Of a stretch of DNA of 64,000 bases, positions 9,110 to 17,454 are shown piece by piece. Made by a program: the position numbers and the translations under genes. This stretch comes from Labrys wisconsinensis (GTDB lineage Bacteria > Pseudomonadota > Alphaproteobacteria > Rhizobiales > Labraceae): NCBI RefSeq assembly GCF_030814995.1, contig NZ_JAUSVX010000030.1, positions 1-64,000 on the forward strand, in the 5' to 3' direction. The notes beneath the pieces are model-generated. The model did not search any database and had not been told where the DNA came from. It saw only the letters and a program-made list of their open reading frames with translations. Each line of letters starts with the position of its first letter. The stretch's first letter is position 1.

Positions 9110-9601
9110 ATGGCGGCCCCTTCCGAACGGCGGGACTGGACGGATGCGACCGGCGAGGCGGCGGCCCTGGCCACGCAGATCCTCGACCGTGCCGACCGGG
9201 ACCTCGCCTTCGTGGTGCGGCTCGTCGGCGAGAGCCAGTACATGCTGGTTCGCCATTTCGTCGGCTTCATCGAGGCCGAGCTTCGCGCGCGCGGCGTCGT
9301 CTACGGCGACCATCCCCTGTTGCGTCCCTTCATCGAGACCCATGCCCGCGAGCTGACGGATTTCGTGCTGCAGGGCATCGGGCTGCGGCACCAGTTCGGC
9401 CTGCAGGCGCTCGAGACCCTGGCCGGCGATCCGCAGCGCCTGCTGCGCGTCGACCTGTGGGATTCGCTGCGCTCCCATATCGAGGATGCCCGGCGCCGGT
9501 TCGTCTCGGTCGTCGGCGGCCTGCCGCGGATCCTGGCCGAGATCGAGGCCCTCCCGGGCGGCCGGGACGCGCGGCCGGCCGGGGGAGGGAGCGGCGCATG
9601 A
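9110..9601 (+). CDS. Hypothetical helical protein after mimR
   Basis: This 163-residue soluble protein is predicted to be almost all helix. Its main segments are LATQILDRADRDLAFVVRLV, YMLVRHFVGFIEAELRAR and a long C-terminal helix around LRSHIEDARRRFVSVVGG. It has no cysteines, signal peptide or recognised domain. It starts 4 bases after the mimR stop and its own stop overlaps the start of the next gene (ATGA), so co-translation is likely. No function can be assigned. Confidence 0.72.
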   Translation: MAAPSERRDWTDATGEAAALATQILDRADRDLAFVVRLVGESQYMLVRHFVGFIEAELRARGVVYGDHPLLRPFIETHARELTDFVLQGIGLRHQFGLQALETLAGDPQRLLRVDLWDSLRSHIEDARRRFVSVVGGLPRILAEIEALPGGRDARPAGGGSGA

Positions 9602-9900
9602 GCACGCCTGCTCCCGGGGTGATCGAGGCGCTGGCGGAGCGGCTGCGGGTCGTCCAGGCGGTGTCGCAGCTCAACGCCCGGCGGCTGCTCGGCCAGCAGG
9701 CCTGCGGCGGCGCCGAGTTCGACATCCTGCGGGTCGAGCGCGAGATCGCGGCCGAAGGCGAGGCGGAGCATCGCGGCGCCGCCCTGCGGGAGGCGCAAGC
9801 GCGCCGGCGCCGGGCCGAAGCCGCCATGGCCGCATGCGACGCGGAGCTCGCGGCCCTGGACCTGCGCCTGCGCGAGCTCGATCGGCGTATCGCCGGCTGA
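9598..9900 (+). CDS. Small coiled-coil protein
   Basis: This is a 100-residue protein. Residues about 40-100 form an uninterrupted Ala/Arg/Glu/Leu-rich heptad-like helix (AAALREAQARRRRAEAAMAA), a probable coiled coil; the only cysteines are near residues 37 and 81. A GGGGGAGGGA ribosome site precedes the start, and the first ATG overlaps the stop of the gene before. The gene could be a scaffold or partner for the proteins on either side. I recognise no family. Confidence 0.68.
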   Translation: MSTPAPGVIEALAERLRVVQAVSQLNARRLLGQQACGGAEFDILRVEREIAAEGEAEHRGAALREAQARRRRAEAAMAACDAELAALDLRLRELDRRIAG

Positions 9901-9916
9901 CGGCACGAGGGACGAG

Positions 9917-11032
9917 ATGGACAGACCTGAAGCGGATTCCGCCACGTTCTACGAGCTCCTGGCCCGGCATTGGCGCCTGGACGCGGCCGTCGGGCAACTG
10001 GCTTTCGATGCCGCCGGGGCCAGCCTCGCCTTCGGCCTTGCCGACGGGCGCGTGGCGCTCGCCCCGGTCGCGGATGCGGAGCCGCCGCAGGACCGCTGCC
10101 GGGTGGCTGCCGACACCGGCCGCGCCACCATCTCGCCGCGGCGAAAGCCGGTGCCGCCGCTCGTCCTGGCGGCGATCGACGCCGCGCCGGTGCGCCTGGC
10201 CGCGTTCGGAGCGGCCGGCTTCATCGCCGGCGGCGGCAATGGTCGCCTCGTGCGCCTGTCCGCCTCCGGGGCTGTGGAGACGCTGGTCGACCTCGACTGC
10301 GGCCCGGTGCAGGCGATCGTCCCGGCATCCGGCGGGCGGGCCCTGGTGGCTGCCGGCGGCATGCTCGTCGCCTACGACCCCGATGGCGGCACGGCGCAGG
10401 CGCTGTCCCGCCTCGAGGCGGGCGCACTCGCCCTGGCGCCGGACGGACAGGTGGTCGCGGCGGCCGGGCCGGACGGCCTCGCCATCCCAGCCTGCGACGC
10501 CGAGGCGCGGGAGGCGGCAGTCTTCGACCTCGGCCCGGTATCGACCCTGTCCTGGAGCCCGGACGGCATCTGGCTGGCCGCCGCTCTCGGCGAAGGCGGC
10601 ATCGTCCTGGTCAGGCCGCGGGACGGTCGGGTGATCCCGGTCCCGGGCTATCCGGCACCGGTGCGGGACCTGGCCTGGAGCGCCGACTCCGGCCTCCTCG
10701 CCACGTCGGGCGCCTTCCGCATCATCGTCTGGGACATCGCCGCGCTGGGCCGCGGGGCCGACAAGCCCGAGGCGATCGGCACTGGCCGCGCCGGCCTCGT
10801 GCCGGTCGAGGGCGTCGCCATGCATCCGGGCCGGTCGCTGGTCGCGGCGGGCCGAGCCGACGGCACGGTGGTGATCGCCCAGGTCGGCAGCCGCGACGAG
10901 CTCACGGTCAAGGCGCCCGGTCAGGGCGCGGCGCGGGCCATGGGCTGGTCGCGGGACGGCCGGCACCTGGCCCTCGGCGGCGCGGACGGCGAGGCGGCGA
11001 TCGTCACCTTCCCGCCGCATCTGTTCAAGTGA
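9917..11032 (+). CDS. WD40-like beta-propeller protein
   Basis: This 371-residue protein without signal peptide has repeating blades of the WD40/quinoprotein type. Examples are LSWSPDGIWLAAAL near 212, RDLAWSADSGLLATSGAFRI near 250 (ending with IIVWDIAAL), VAMHPGRSLVAAGRADGTVV near 300 and MGWSRDGRHLALGGADGEAA near 340. About seven blades can be traced, the N-terminal ones degenerate. Such propellers act as protein-binding platforms. It is 16 bases after the coiled-coil gene and 30 bases before the 59-residue gene, so it probably belongs to the same operon as mimR. Confidence 0.78.
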   Translation: MDRPEADSATFYELLARHWRLDAAVGQLAFDAAGASLAFGLADGRVALAPVADAEPPQDRCRVAADTGRATISPRRKPVPPLVLAAIDAAPVRLAAFGAAGFIAGGGNGRLVRLSASGAVETLVDLDCGPVQAIVPASGGRALVAAGGMLVAYDPDGGTAQALSRLEAGALALAPDGQVVAAAGPDGLAIPACDAEAREAAVFDLGPVSTLSWSPDGIWLAAALGEGGIVLVRPRDGRVIPVPGYPAPVRDLAWSADSGLLATSGAFRIIVWDIAALGRGADKPEAIGTGRAGLVPVEGVAMHPGRSLVAAGRADGTVVIAQVGSRDELTVKAPGQGAARAMGWSRDGRHLALGGADGEAAIVTFPPHLFK

Positions 11033-11062
11033 TTCCCGAGCGCTCGACCCAAGGAGGATGTC

Positions 11063-11242
11063 ATGACGACCAGGCAGAGCAGCGAAGACGAGAGCAAGGA
11101 CCGTTTCTTCAAGGAGCTCGCCGAGCTCTCCGAACGGATGATCGCCGCCCACGGCAGGGAGTTCTCCATGGGCGCCCTGGTGCTGGCGGCGCGGTTCATC
11201 GCCGAGAACAAGCCCTTCGTGCGGGCAGCCGTGACGCAGTGA
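11063..11242 (+). CDS. 59-residue hypothetical protein
   Basis: This short gene begins MTTRQSSEDESKDRFFKELA and ends AENKPFVRAAVTQ. A near-perfect ribosome site AAGGAGG (11051-11057) lies 5 bases before the ATG, better than most in this region, which supports translation. It is predicted as two amphipathic helices, without Cys or a membrane span. It ends 10 bases from the convergent soxG stop, closing the monooxygenase-linked gene block. Confidence 0.65.
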   Translation: MTTRQSSEDESKDRFFKELAELSERMIAAHGREFSMGALVLAARFIAENKPFVRAAVTQ

Positions 11243-11252
11243 GGCGCCGGCC

Positions 11253-11804
11253 CTATCCCTTCACGTATTCCCGCGCCGCATCCGCCAGCAGGCCGTGGAG
11301 GTAGCCGGCAAAGGATCGCCAGGCCTCGATCCGGAAGACGTCCGGGCCGGTGCGCCACAGCACGATCTCGGCCTTGGCGAACAGGGTGCGGGTCGCCATG
11401 CCGACGGGAAAGGCGGCGAGGGCGAGGTCGAGCATGACGCCGGAATTCAGCACGTCGGCCGCCAGGGCGCCCGACACGCCGATCGCCGTGTTGCGGTGGC
11501 TGACGTCGACCAGGGAATGCGGCTCGGCGATGCCGGCGAAGGCGGCGGCGATCTCCGCCGCCGCGCCGTCCGGGGCGATCAGCAGCCATTCGTCGGGACC
11601 GAGCATCAGCGCGGCGCGCACCGTGTCGGTGGTGGCGGTGTTGATCGCGGTCGGCAGGGCGAGGCCGAAGGCGGCTCCGGCCGCGGCCGCGCCGCGCAGG
11701 ACGAGGCGCGTCGCCGGCGGCAGCGCCTCGATCGCCAGGCGCCCCCGGGCTGTTATGGCGGGGATGCCGTCGAGCGGCTCGCGGCGGAGGGCGGGGTCAG
11801 GCAT
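11253..11804 (-). CDS. soxG: Sarcosine oxidase gamma subunit
   Basis: The 183-residue product matches the gamma subunit of heterotetrameric sarcosine oxidase. LMLGPDEWLLIAPDG near residue 75, VDVSHRNTAIGVSG near 107 and FRIEAWRSFAGYL near the C-terminus are typical. The gamma subunit resembles half of a glycine-cleavage T protein. The start at 11804 overlaps the soxA stop by 8 bases, so it is the last gene of soxBDAG. The complex oxidises sarcosine to glycine, passing formaldehyde to tetrahydrofolate. Confidence 0.88.
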   Translation of the reverse strand: MPDPALRREPLDGIPAITARGRLAIEALPPATRLVLRGAAAAGAAFGLALPTAINTATTDTVRAALMLGPDEWLLIAPDGAAAEIAAAFAGIAEPHSLVDVSHRNTAIGVSGALAADVLNSGVMLDLALAAFPVGMATRTLFAKAEIVLWRTGPDVFRIEAWRSFAGYLHGLLADAAREYVKG

Positions 11805-14796
11805 CGAGCCGCGTTCCTTCCTTGTCGACGAAGACGGGATCGGCCACGACCGCCGGGATCGACCCGCCCGGCATCGGCACATAGACCGTCTCGCCGATCC
11901 GCGCGCGTCCGCGCTCGAGATTGGCGAGGGCGATCGAACGGCCGAGCGCCTCGCTCCAATAGGCCGAGGTGACGTGGCCCTGCGCGTGCTCGCCGAGGAC
12001 GGGCGCGGCGACCGGCACGATCTGCGCCCCTTCCTCCAGCACGGTGGCGGGCTCGACGGTGAGCAGGCCGACGAGCTGCTTGCGGTCCGCCGCCTGCAGG
12101 TCGGGCCGCATCAGCCCGCGCTTGCCGACGAAGTCGGCCTTGGTCTTGCCGACGGCCCAGCCGACGCCGGCCTCGTCGGGCGTCAGCGTGCCGTCCGTAT
12201 CCTGGCCGACGATGATGTAGCCCTTCTCGGCGCGCAGCACATGCATCGCCTCGGTGCCGTAGGGACAGCCGCCGAGGCCGATCACCCGCGCATGCACCGC
12301 CTCCCAGACCGCGCGGCCATAGGCGGCGGGCACGTTGATCTCGAAGCCGAGCTCGCCGGTGAAGCTCATCCGGAACAGGCGCGTCGGCACGCCGCAGATC
12401 CGGCCCTCGCGCACCGACATATGCGGCATCGCCGCCTTGGACATGTCGATGCCCTCGACCAGCGGCGCGATCGCCTCGCGCGCCTTCGGCCCCTGCACGG
12501 CGATGACCGCCCATTGTTCCGTCGTCGAGGTCAGCCAGACCTTGAGATCGGTCCATTCCGTCTGGAGATAGTCCTCCATGTGGCTCAGCACCCGCGGCGC
12601 GCCGCCCGTCGTGGTGGTGACATGGAAGCGGTCCGGCGCCATCCGGCCGACCACGCCGTCGTCGTACACGAAGCCGTCGTCGCGGGTCATGATGCCGTAG
12701 CGCAGCCGCCCCGGCTCCAGCTTCAGGAACGGGTTGACATAGATGCGGTGCATGAACTCGGCGGCGTCCGGCCCCACCACCTCGATCTTGCCGAGGGTGG
12801 AGGCGTCGAAGATGCCGCAGGTGGCGCGCACCGTCCGGCATTCGCGGTTGACGGCCTCGTGCATGGTTTCGCCGCCCCTGGCGAAATACCAGGCGCGCTT
12901 CCACAGCCCGACATCCTCGAAGGCGGCGCCCTGCTCGGCCGCCCATTCGTGGGTCGAGGTCTTGCGCACGGGGTCGAACAGGTCGCCGCGCGAGGTGCCG
13001 GCGAACAGGCCGAAGGTGGTCGGCGTGTAGGGCGGCCGGAAGGTGGTGAGCCCGACCTTCGGCACCGGCGCCTCGATCGCCCCGGCCGCGATCGACAGGG
13101 CGTTGAGGTTGGAGGTCTTGCCCTGGTCGGTCGCCATGCCCGACGTGGTGTAGCGCTTGACGTGCTCGATCGACCGGAAGCCTTCGCGCGTCGCCAGCTT
13201 GATGTCCTTGGCCGTGACGTCGTGCTGGAAATCGACGAAGGCGCGCACCCGCGCCGGGTCGCGGTCGTGCGGCGTCGCGCCGGTGAAGCCGCCGGCCGGA
13301 TCGGTGGCGCCGTCGACGTCGAAGGTCTTCACCGCGCCGCCGGTGGCGCCGGCAGCGCGCGCGGCGGCATGGCCGGCGGCGAAGCCGTCGTCGATCACCT
13401 CGCCGAAATCGAACACGCCGCGGCAGGCGCCGGCCGAGCGCTCCGCATCCAGCGAGCGGCCGGGTAGGAAGTTCCCCGAAGCCTCGTCATAGGCGAGCTT
13501 GCCGCGCGACTGCGAGAACAGATGCACGGACGGCGTCCAGCCGCCGGACATCAGGACGAGATCGCAGGCGACCGTCTCGTGGCCCGAGACCTTGCCGCCG
13601 TCGATGCGGCCGACCCGCACCGAGGCGACGCGCAGCCGCCCGCTGGTGCCGGTGATCGCGGCGCCGAGCTCGACCCGGATGCCGGCGGCGCGCGCCGCAT
13701 CGACCAGGGCGCCGCCCGTCGGCCTGAGATCGGCGATCAGCGCCACCGCGGCGCCGGCGGCCTGCAGGTCGAGCGCGGCGCGATAGGCCGAATCGCAGGC
13801 GGTGAACACCACGGCGCGCCGGCCCGGCAGCACGCCGTAGCGGTTGGCGAAGGTGCGCGCCGCATCCGCCAGCATGATGCCCGGCCTGTCGTTCTCCGGG
13901 AACACCAGCGGCCGCTCGATGGCGCCGGCGGCGATCACCACCTGCCTCGCCCGCACCTGCCACAGCCGCTCGCGCGGCAGCCGGGCCTCGGGCTGGGCCA
14001 AGTGGTCGGTGAGGCGCTCGGCCAGCGCGACGAAATTGTGCGAGTACCACCCGAAAGCCGTCGTGCGCGGCAGCAGCTTCACCTTGTCGCGCAGGGCCAG
14101 CGACATGATGACGTCGGTCGCCCAGTCGCGCGCCGGCCGGCCCTCGATCGTGGCCAGGGTCTCGGCGAGCAGCGAGCCGCCGAGCTCGGCCTGCTCGTCG
14201 CAGAGCATGACGCTGGCCCCGGCCTCGGCAGCCGCCACCGTGGCGGCGAGCCCGGCCGGGCCGGAGCCGATCACCAGCACGTCGACATGGGCGAAGCGGT
14301 TCTGGTAGCGGTCGGGGTCGGGCGCGGAGGGCGCCTCGCCGAAGCCGGCGGCCGAGCGGATCTTCGGCTCGTAGACCGTCTTCCAGAAGCTCCTCGGCCA
14401 CATGAAGGTCTTGTAGTAGAAGCCGGAAGCGAGCAGCGGCGCGGCGAGGTCGTTCACGGCGCCGGCGTCGAAGCGCAGCGAGGGCCAGCGGTTCTGGCTC
14501 TGCGCCACCAGCCCGTCATGCAGCTCGACCTGGCCGGCCCGAAGGTTCGGCGTGGTGCGCCCGGCGTCGCGGATCACCGTGACGAGGGCGTTCGCCTCCT
14601 CCGAGCCCGCCGCCATGATGCCGCGCGGGCGGTGATACTTGAACGAGCGGCCGACGAGATGCACGCCGTTGGCCAGCAGCGCCGAGGCGAGCGTGTCGCC
14701 GCGCACGCCCTCATAGGCCTGGCCGTCGAAGGTGAAGCGCAGCGCCTTGCTGCGGTCGATGCGGCCGCCCGCGGCGGTGCGGAAGGGGCCGCTCAT
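11797..14796 (-). CDS. soxA: Sarcosine oxidase alpha subunit
   Basis: This 999-residue subunit carries the NAD and folate sites of the tetrameric enzyme. The N-terminal ~100 residues are a 2Fe-2S-ferredoxin-like region (FDGQAYEGVRGDTLASALLA). A Rossmann dinucleotide site follows, VLVIGSGPAGLAATVAAAEA near 165. The last ~380 residues form an aminomethyltransferase (GcvT-like) domain that binds tetrahydrofolate, including TLGKIEVVGPDAAEFMHRIY. The start at 14796 is fixed by a 4-base overlap with the soxD stop; longer readings in the same frame run into soxD and are not real. Confidence 0.92.
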   Translation of the reverse strand: MSGPFRTAAGGRIDRSKALRFTFDGQAYEGVRGDTLASALLANGVHLVGRSFKYHRPRGIMAAGSEEANALVTVIRDAGRTTPNLRAGQVELHDGLVAQSQNRWPSLRFDAGAVNDLAAPLLASGFYYKTFMWPRSFWKTVYEPKIRSAAGFGEAPSAPDPDRYQNRFAHVDVLVIGSGPAGLAATVAAAEAGASVMLCDEQAELGGSLLAETLATIEGRPARDWATDVIMSLALRDKVKLLPRTTAFGWYSHNFVALAERLTDHLAQPEARLPRERLWQVRARQVVIAAGAIERPLVFPENDRPGIMLADAARTFANRYGVLPGRRAVVFTACDSAYRAALDLQAAGAAVALIADLRPTGGALVDAARAAGIRVELGAAITGTSGRLRVASVRVGRIDGGKVSGHETVACDLVLMSGGWTPSVHLFSQSRGKLAYDEASGNFLPGRSLDAERSAGACRGVFDFGEVIDDGFAAGHAAARAAGATGGAVKTFDVDGATDPAGGFTGATPHDRDPARVRAFVDFQHDVTAKDIKLATREGFRSIEHVKRYTTSGMATDQGKTSNLNALSIAAGAIEAPVPKVGLTTFRPPYTPTTFGLFAGTSRGDLFDPVRKTSTHEWAAEQGAAFEDVGLWKRAWYFARGGETMHEAVNRECRTVRATCGIFDASTLGKIEVVGPDAAEFMHRIYVNPFLKLEPGRLRYGIMTRDDGFVYDDGVVGRMAPDRFHVTTTTGGAPRVLSHMEDYLQTEWTDLKVWLTSTTEQWAVIAVQGPKAREAIAPLVEGIDMSKAAMPHMSVREGRICGVPTRLFRMSFTGELGFEINVPAAYGRAVWEAVHARVIGLGGCPYGTEAMHVLRAEKGYIIVGQDTDGTLTPDEAGVGWAVGKTKADFVGKRGLMRPDLQAADRKQLVGLLTVEPATVLEEGAQIVPVAAPVLGEHAQGHVTSAYWSEALGRSIALANLERGRARIGETVYVPMPGGSIPAVVADPVFVDKEGTRLDA

Positions 14797-15110
14797 CGCG
14801 CGGCCTCCGTCGCGGCGAGCCCGGCCGCCAGCGCCGCCAGGTCCGGCCGCGGGGCACCCACCTTGTAGGTGGTGACGAACCTGTCGGTGACGGTGTGGCG
14901 CACCGCGTTGAAGAACCGCGCGCAGCCGTGCACGTGGCGCCAGCGCTCGGCGATCAGGCCCTTGGTGTTGGAGCGGACATAGAGGAACTCGGCCCAGTCC
15001 TCGTCGGAGATCGCCTCGGAGAAGACGGGCCGGGCGATATGGGCCTCGCCCATGTTGCGGAACTCCAGTTCCGGGCGGTCCCCGCAATGGGGGCAGGTGA
15101 TCAGCAGCAT
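14793..15110 (-). CDS. soxD: Sarcosine oxidase delta subunit
   Basis: This 105-residue delta subunit has the zinc-binding start MLLITCPHCGDRPELEF (Cys6, Cys9) and a later HVHGCARFFN segment that supplies further ligands. VRSNTKGLIAERWRHVHGC is the family hallmark. It lies 13 bases after soxB and overlaps soxA by ATGA, showing translational coupling within the operon. Confidence 0.9.
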   Translation of the reverse strand: MLLITCPHCGDRPELEFRNMGEAHIARPVFSEAISDEDWAEFLYVRSNTKGLIAERWRHVHGCARFFNAVRHTVTDRFVTTYKVGAPRPDLAALAAGLAATEAAR

Positions 15111-15123
15111 GGGATGTCGGGCC

Positions 15124-16374
15124 TCAATGCGCCACCGCGGCCGCGGCCGCCTCGTCGATCAGGCGGCCGGTGCGGAAGCGGTCGAGGGTGAAGGGGGCGG
15201 CGATCGGGTGGGGCTCGCCGGTCGCGACCGTATGGGCGAAGACATGGCCGGAGCCCGGCGTCGCCTTGAAGCCGCCCGTGCCCCAGCCGCAATTGACGAA
15301 CAGGCCCGGCACCGGCGTCGTGCCGATGATCGGCGAGCGGTCGGCCGTGGTGTCGACGATGCCGCCCCAGTTGCGCATCATCTTGACCCGCCGCACCACC
15401 GGGAACAGCTCGCAGATCGCATCCAGCGTGTGCTGGGCGATGTGCAGGCCGCCGGTCTGGGAATAGGAGACGTACTGGTCCGTCCCGGCGCCGATGACGA
15501 GGTCGCCCTTGTCGGATTGCGACATGTAGGCGTGGATGGTGTTCGACATCACCACGCAGGGCATGATCGGCTTCAGGGGCTCGGACACCAGCGCCTGCAG
15601 GGGATAGCTCTCCAGCGGCATGCGCACCCCGGCCATGGCCATCACCACCGAGGTGTGGCCGGCCGCGACCACGCCGACCTTGCGGGTGGCGATCGAGCCG
15701 CGGCTGGTCTCCACCGCCGCGACCGCGCCGGAGGCGTCGCGCGTGATGCCGGTCACCTCGCAGTTCTGGATGATGTCGACGCCGAGCGCGTCCGCCGCCC
15801 GGGCATAGCCCCAGGCCACCGCGTCGTGCCGCGCCACGCCGCCGCGCCGCTGCAGCGCCGCGCCCATGATGGGATAGCGGATGTCCTTGGAGATGTTGAG
15901 GATCGGGCAGAACTCTTTCGCCTGCTCCGGCGTCAGCCATTCGTTGTCGATGCCGGCGAGCCGGTTGGCATGGACGTGGCGCCTGGTCACCTGCACGTCG
16001 TGCACGTTGTGCGCCAGCATCATCACGCCGCGCGGCGAATACATCACGTTGTAGTTGAGGACCTGCGACAGGTCCTGCCACAGCTTCAGCGCATGGTCGT
16101 AGAGCTTGCCGCTCTCTTCCCACAGATAGTTGGAGCGGATGATCGTGGTGTTGCGCCCGGTATTGCCGCCGCCGAGCCAGCCCTTCTCCAGGACGGCGAT
16201 GTTCCGCATGCCGTGCACGGACGCCATATAGTAGGCGGTGGCCAGGCCATGGCCGCCGGCGCCGATGATCACCGCGTCATAGGCGGACTTCGGCTCGGGC
16301 GAGCGCCATTGCGCCGGCCAGTTCCGGTTGCCGGTCAGCGCGTTGCGCGCCAGGGAGAGGAAGGAGAACCGCAA
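15124..16374 (-). CDS. soxB: Sarcosine oxidase beta subunit
   Basis: This 416-residue flavoprotein subunit contains the catalytic FAD and the covalent FMN attachment region. The FAD motif VIIGAGGHGLATAYYMASVH lies near residue 35. WLGGGNTGRNTTIIRSNYLW near 65 is diagnostic of the tetrameric enzyme, as opposed to monomeric sarcosine oxidase. The C-terminal NCGWGTGGFKATPGSG completes the FAD site. It is the first gene of soxBDAG. About 190 bases separate its start from phaR and include an operator-like sequence near 16495-16507. Confidence 0.92.
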   Translation of the reverse strand: MRFSFLSLARNALTGNRNWPAQWRSPEPKSAYDAVIIGAGGHGLATAYYMASVHGMRNIAVLEKGWLGGGNTGRNTTIIRSNYLWEESGKLYDHALKLWQDLSQVLNYNVMYSPRGVMMLAHNVHDVQVTRRHVHANRLAGIDNEWLTPEQAKEFCPILNISKDIRYPIMGAALQRRGGVARHDAVAWGYARAADALGVDIIQNCEVTGITRDASGAVAAVETSRGSIATRKVGVVAAGHTSVVMAMAGVRMPLESYPLQALVSEPLKPIMPCVVMSNTIHAYMSQSDKGDLVIGAGTDQYVSYSQTGGLHIAQHTLDAICELFPVVRRVKMMRNWGGIVDTTADRSPIIGTTPVPGLFVNCGWGTGGFKATPGSGHVFAHTVATGEPHPIAAPFTLDRFRTGRLIDEAAAAAVAH

Positions 16375-16494
16375 GGGATGAGCCGCCCGTCGCTGGAGTG
16401 TCGTGCGCGGCCGGGAAGTGCCCAGGCGCGACTGCCGGCGCGACTATCGCCATCGCGTCCGATCCGCGTCTAGCACGGAAACGACCGGCGATTT

Positions 16495-16507
16495 GTCGCA
16501 AAGCGAC
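16495..16507. promoter_or_regulatory. Operator-like inverted repeat upstream of soxB
   Basis: GTCGC-AAA-GCGAC forms a short perfect inverted repeat about 120 bases upstream of the soxB start. The surrounding sequence CGATTTGTCGCAAAGCGAC closely resembles CGACTTATCTCAAAGCGAC at 22481-22499, upstream of the GbdR/GlxA-type regulator. A shared transcription-factor site is inferred; a dispersed short repeat is the alternative. Confidence 0.4.
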
Positions 16508-16532
16508 GGCGTGGCCCAGGGCGCGACGCAAA

Positions 16533-16559
16533 GCCTTCTCCACGCCTGGTGGAGAAGGC
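16533..16559 (-). terminator. Hairpin terminator downstream of phaR
   Basis: GCCTTCTCCAC (16533-16543) and GTGGAGAAGGC (16549-16559) form an 11-bp perfect stem with a 5-base loop, 5 bases beyond the phaR stop. On the minus strand the stem is followed by TTTGC, a weak T run. It separates phaR from the co-oriented sox operon. Confidence 0.6.
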
Positions 16560-16564
16560 GTTTG

Positions 16565-17173
16565 CTATCGCTTCGGCTCGGTCAGCCGGTCGATGCGGTT
16601 CTTCATCTCGGCGAGCTCCTTCTTCAGGTCGTCGATGTCGCCGTCCTTGGGCTTGACGGTCGCCTCGCCGTTGGTCGCGGGCTTGTCGCCGGCCATCTGG
16701 GAGAAGGGCGAGAACATGCGGAAGGCGCGCTCGAACACCGCCATGTTGTTGCGGGCCTGCTCCTCCATGGAGCCGAAGCTGCCGCCCGCCCAGGGCGACT
16801 GCTTCCAGCCGGCGGCAATCTGCTGGGTCATCTGCTCGCGCAGCTTCTGCTGCTCGCGCACCAGGTTGTCGAGCGAGAATTCCAGGAAGCTCGGCACCAG
16901 CGACTGGATGGAGTCGCCGTAGAAGCGGATGAGCTGGCGCAGGAACTGGATCGGCAGCAGGTTCTGGCCCTTGTTCTCCTGCTCGAAGATGATCTGGGTC
17001 AGCACCTGGCGGGTGATGTCCTCGTTGCTCTTGGCATCGTAGACGACGAAGTCCTCGCCGGCCTTGACCATGGCGCCGAGGTCCTCGAGCGTCACGTAGG
17101 TCGAGGTGCCGGTGTTGTAGAGACGCCGGTTGGCGTATTTCTTGATCGTCGTCGGCTCGTTCGCCTTGGCCAT
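16565..17173 (-). CDS. phaR: Polyhydroxyalkanoate synthesis repressor PhaR
   Basis: PhaR binds DNA and PHB granules and represses phasin genes. This 202-residue protein opens with the conserved PHB/PHA accumulation regulator DNA-binding domain (TTIKKYANRRLYNTGTSTYV, residues 7-26). The PHB-binding region around VLTQIIFEQENKGQNLLPIQ follows, and a coiled C-terminus ends in LKKELAEMKNRIDRLTE. The start MAKANEP at 17173 is the family start; upstream in-frame ATGs lack support. It is divergent from phaA across a 281-base gap, the usual arrangement. Confidence 0.93.
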   Translation of the reverse strand: MAKANEPTTIKKYANRRLYNTGTSTYVTLEDLGAMVKAGEDFVVYDAKSNEDITRQVLTQIIFEQENKGQNLLPIQFLRQLIRFYGDSIQSLVPSFLEFSLDNLVREQQKLREQMTQQIAAGWKQSPWAGGSFGSMEEQARNNMAVFERAFRMFSPFSQMAGDKPATNGEATVKPKDGDIDDLKKELAEMKNRIDRLTEPKR

Positions 17174-17454
17174 GCAGCCAGCCCTCTCCGCCCGAAGCAG
17201 CCCACCTTTGCGGCGATGCACATGTTCAGGTGGTGAGACTAAGCGCATTTCGCGGACGCGAAAACATCTTTGTGCAGCCGCGAGCGTCGGCGCCGGATCG
17301 CGGCGGGGCGGTGCGCGCAGCTGCATTGACGCCGTCACGTCAGCCGCGCCATATGCTCTGGACGCTGCCGGGGGCTTCATCTGAACGCCATCCATAGTCC
17401 CTAACAGCCTCCGGACCCCGCCGATGGCGGCAGACCACAACGAGGAGAGGTGCC

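Noticed and set aside
6739..9270. 843-codon open frame on the - strand opposite mimR
   Set aside because: mimR has clear GAF, AAA+ and Fis domains in the other strand; the antisense product has no recognisable motif.
11797..15087. Longer soxA reading that takes in soxD
   Set aside because: The N-terminal extra 97 codons are the wrong frame of soxD; SoxA homology begins at 14796 with ATGA overlap.
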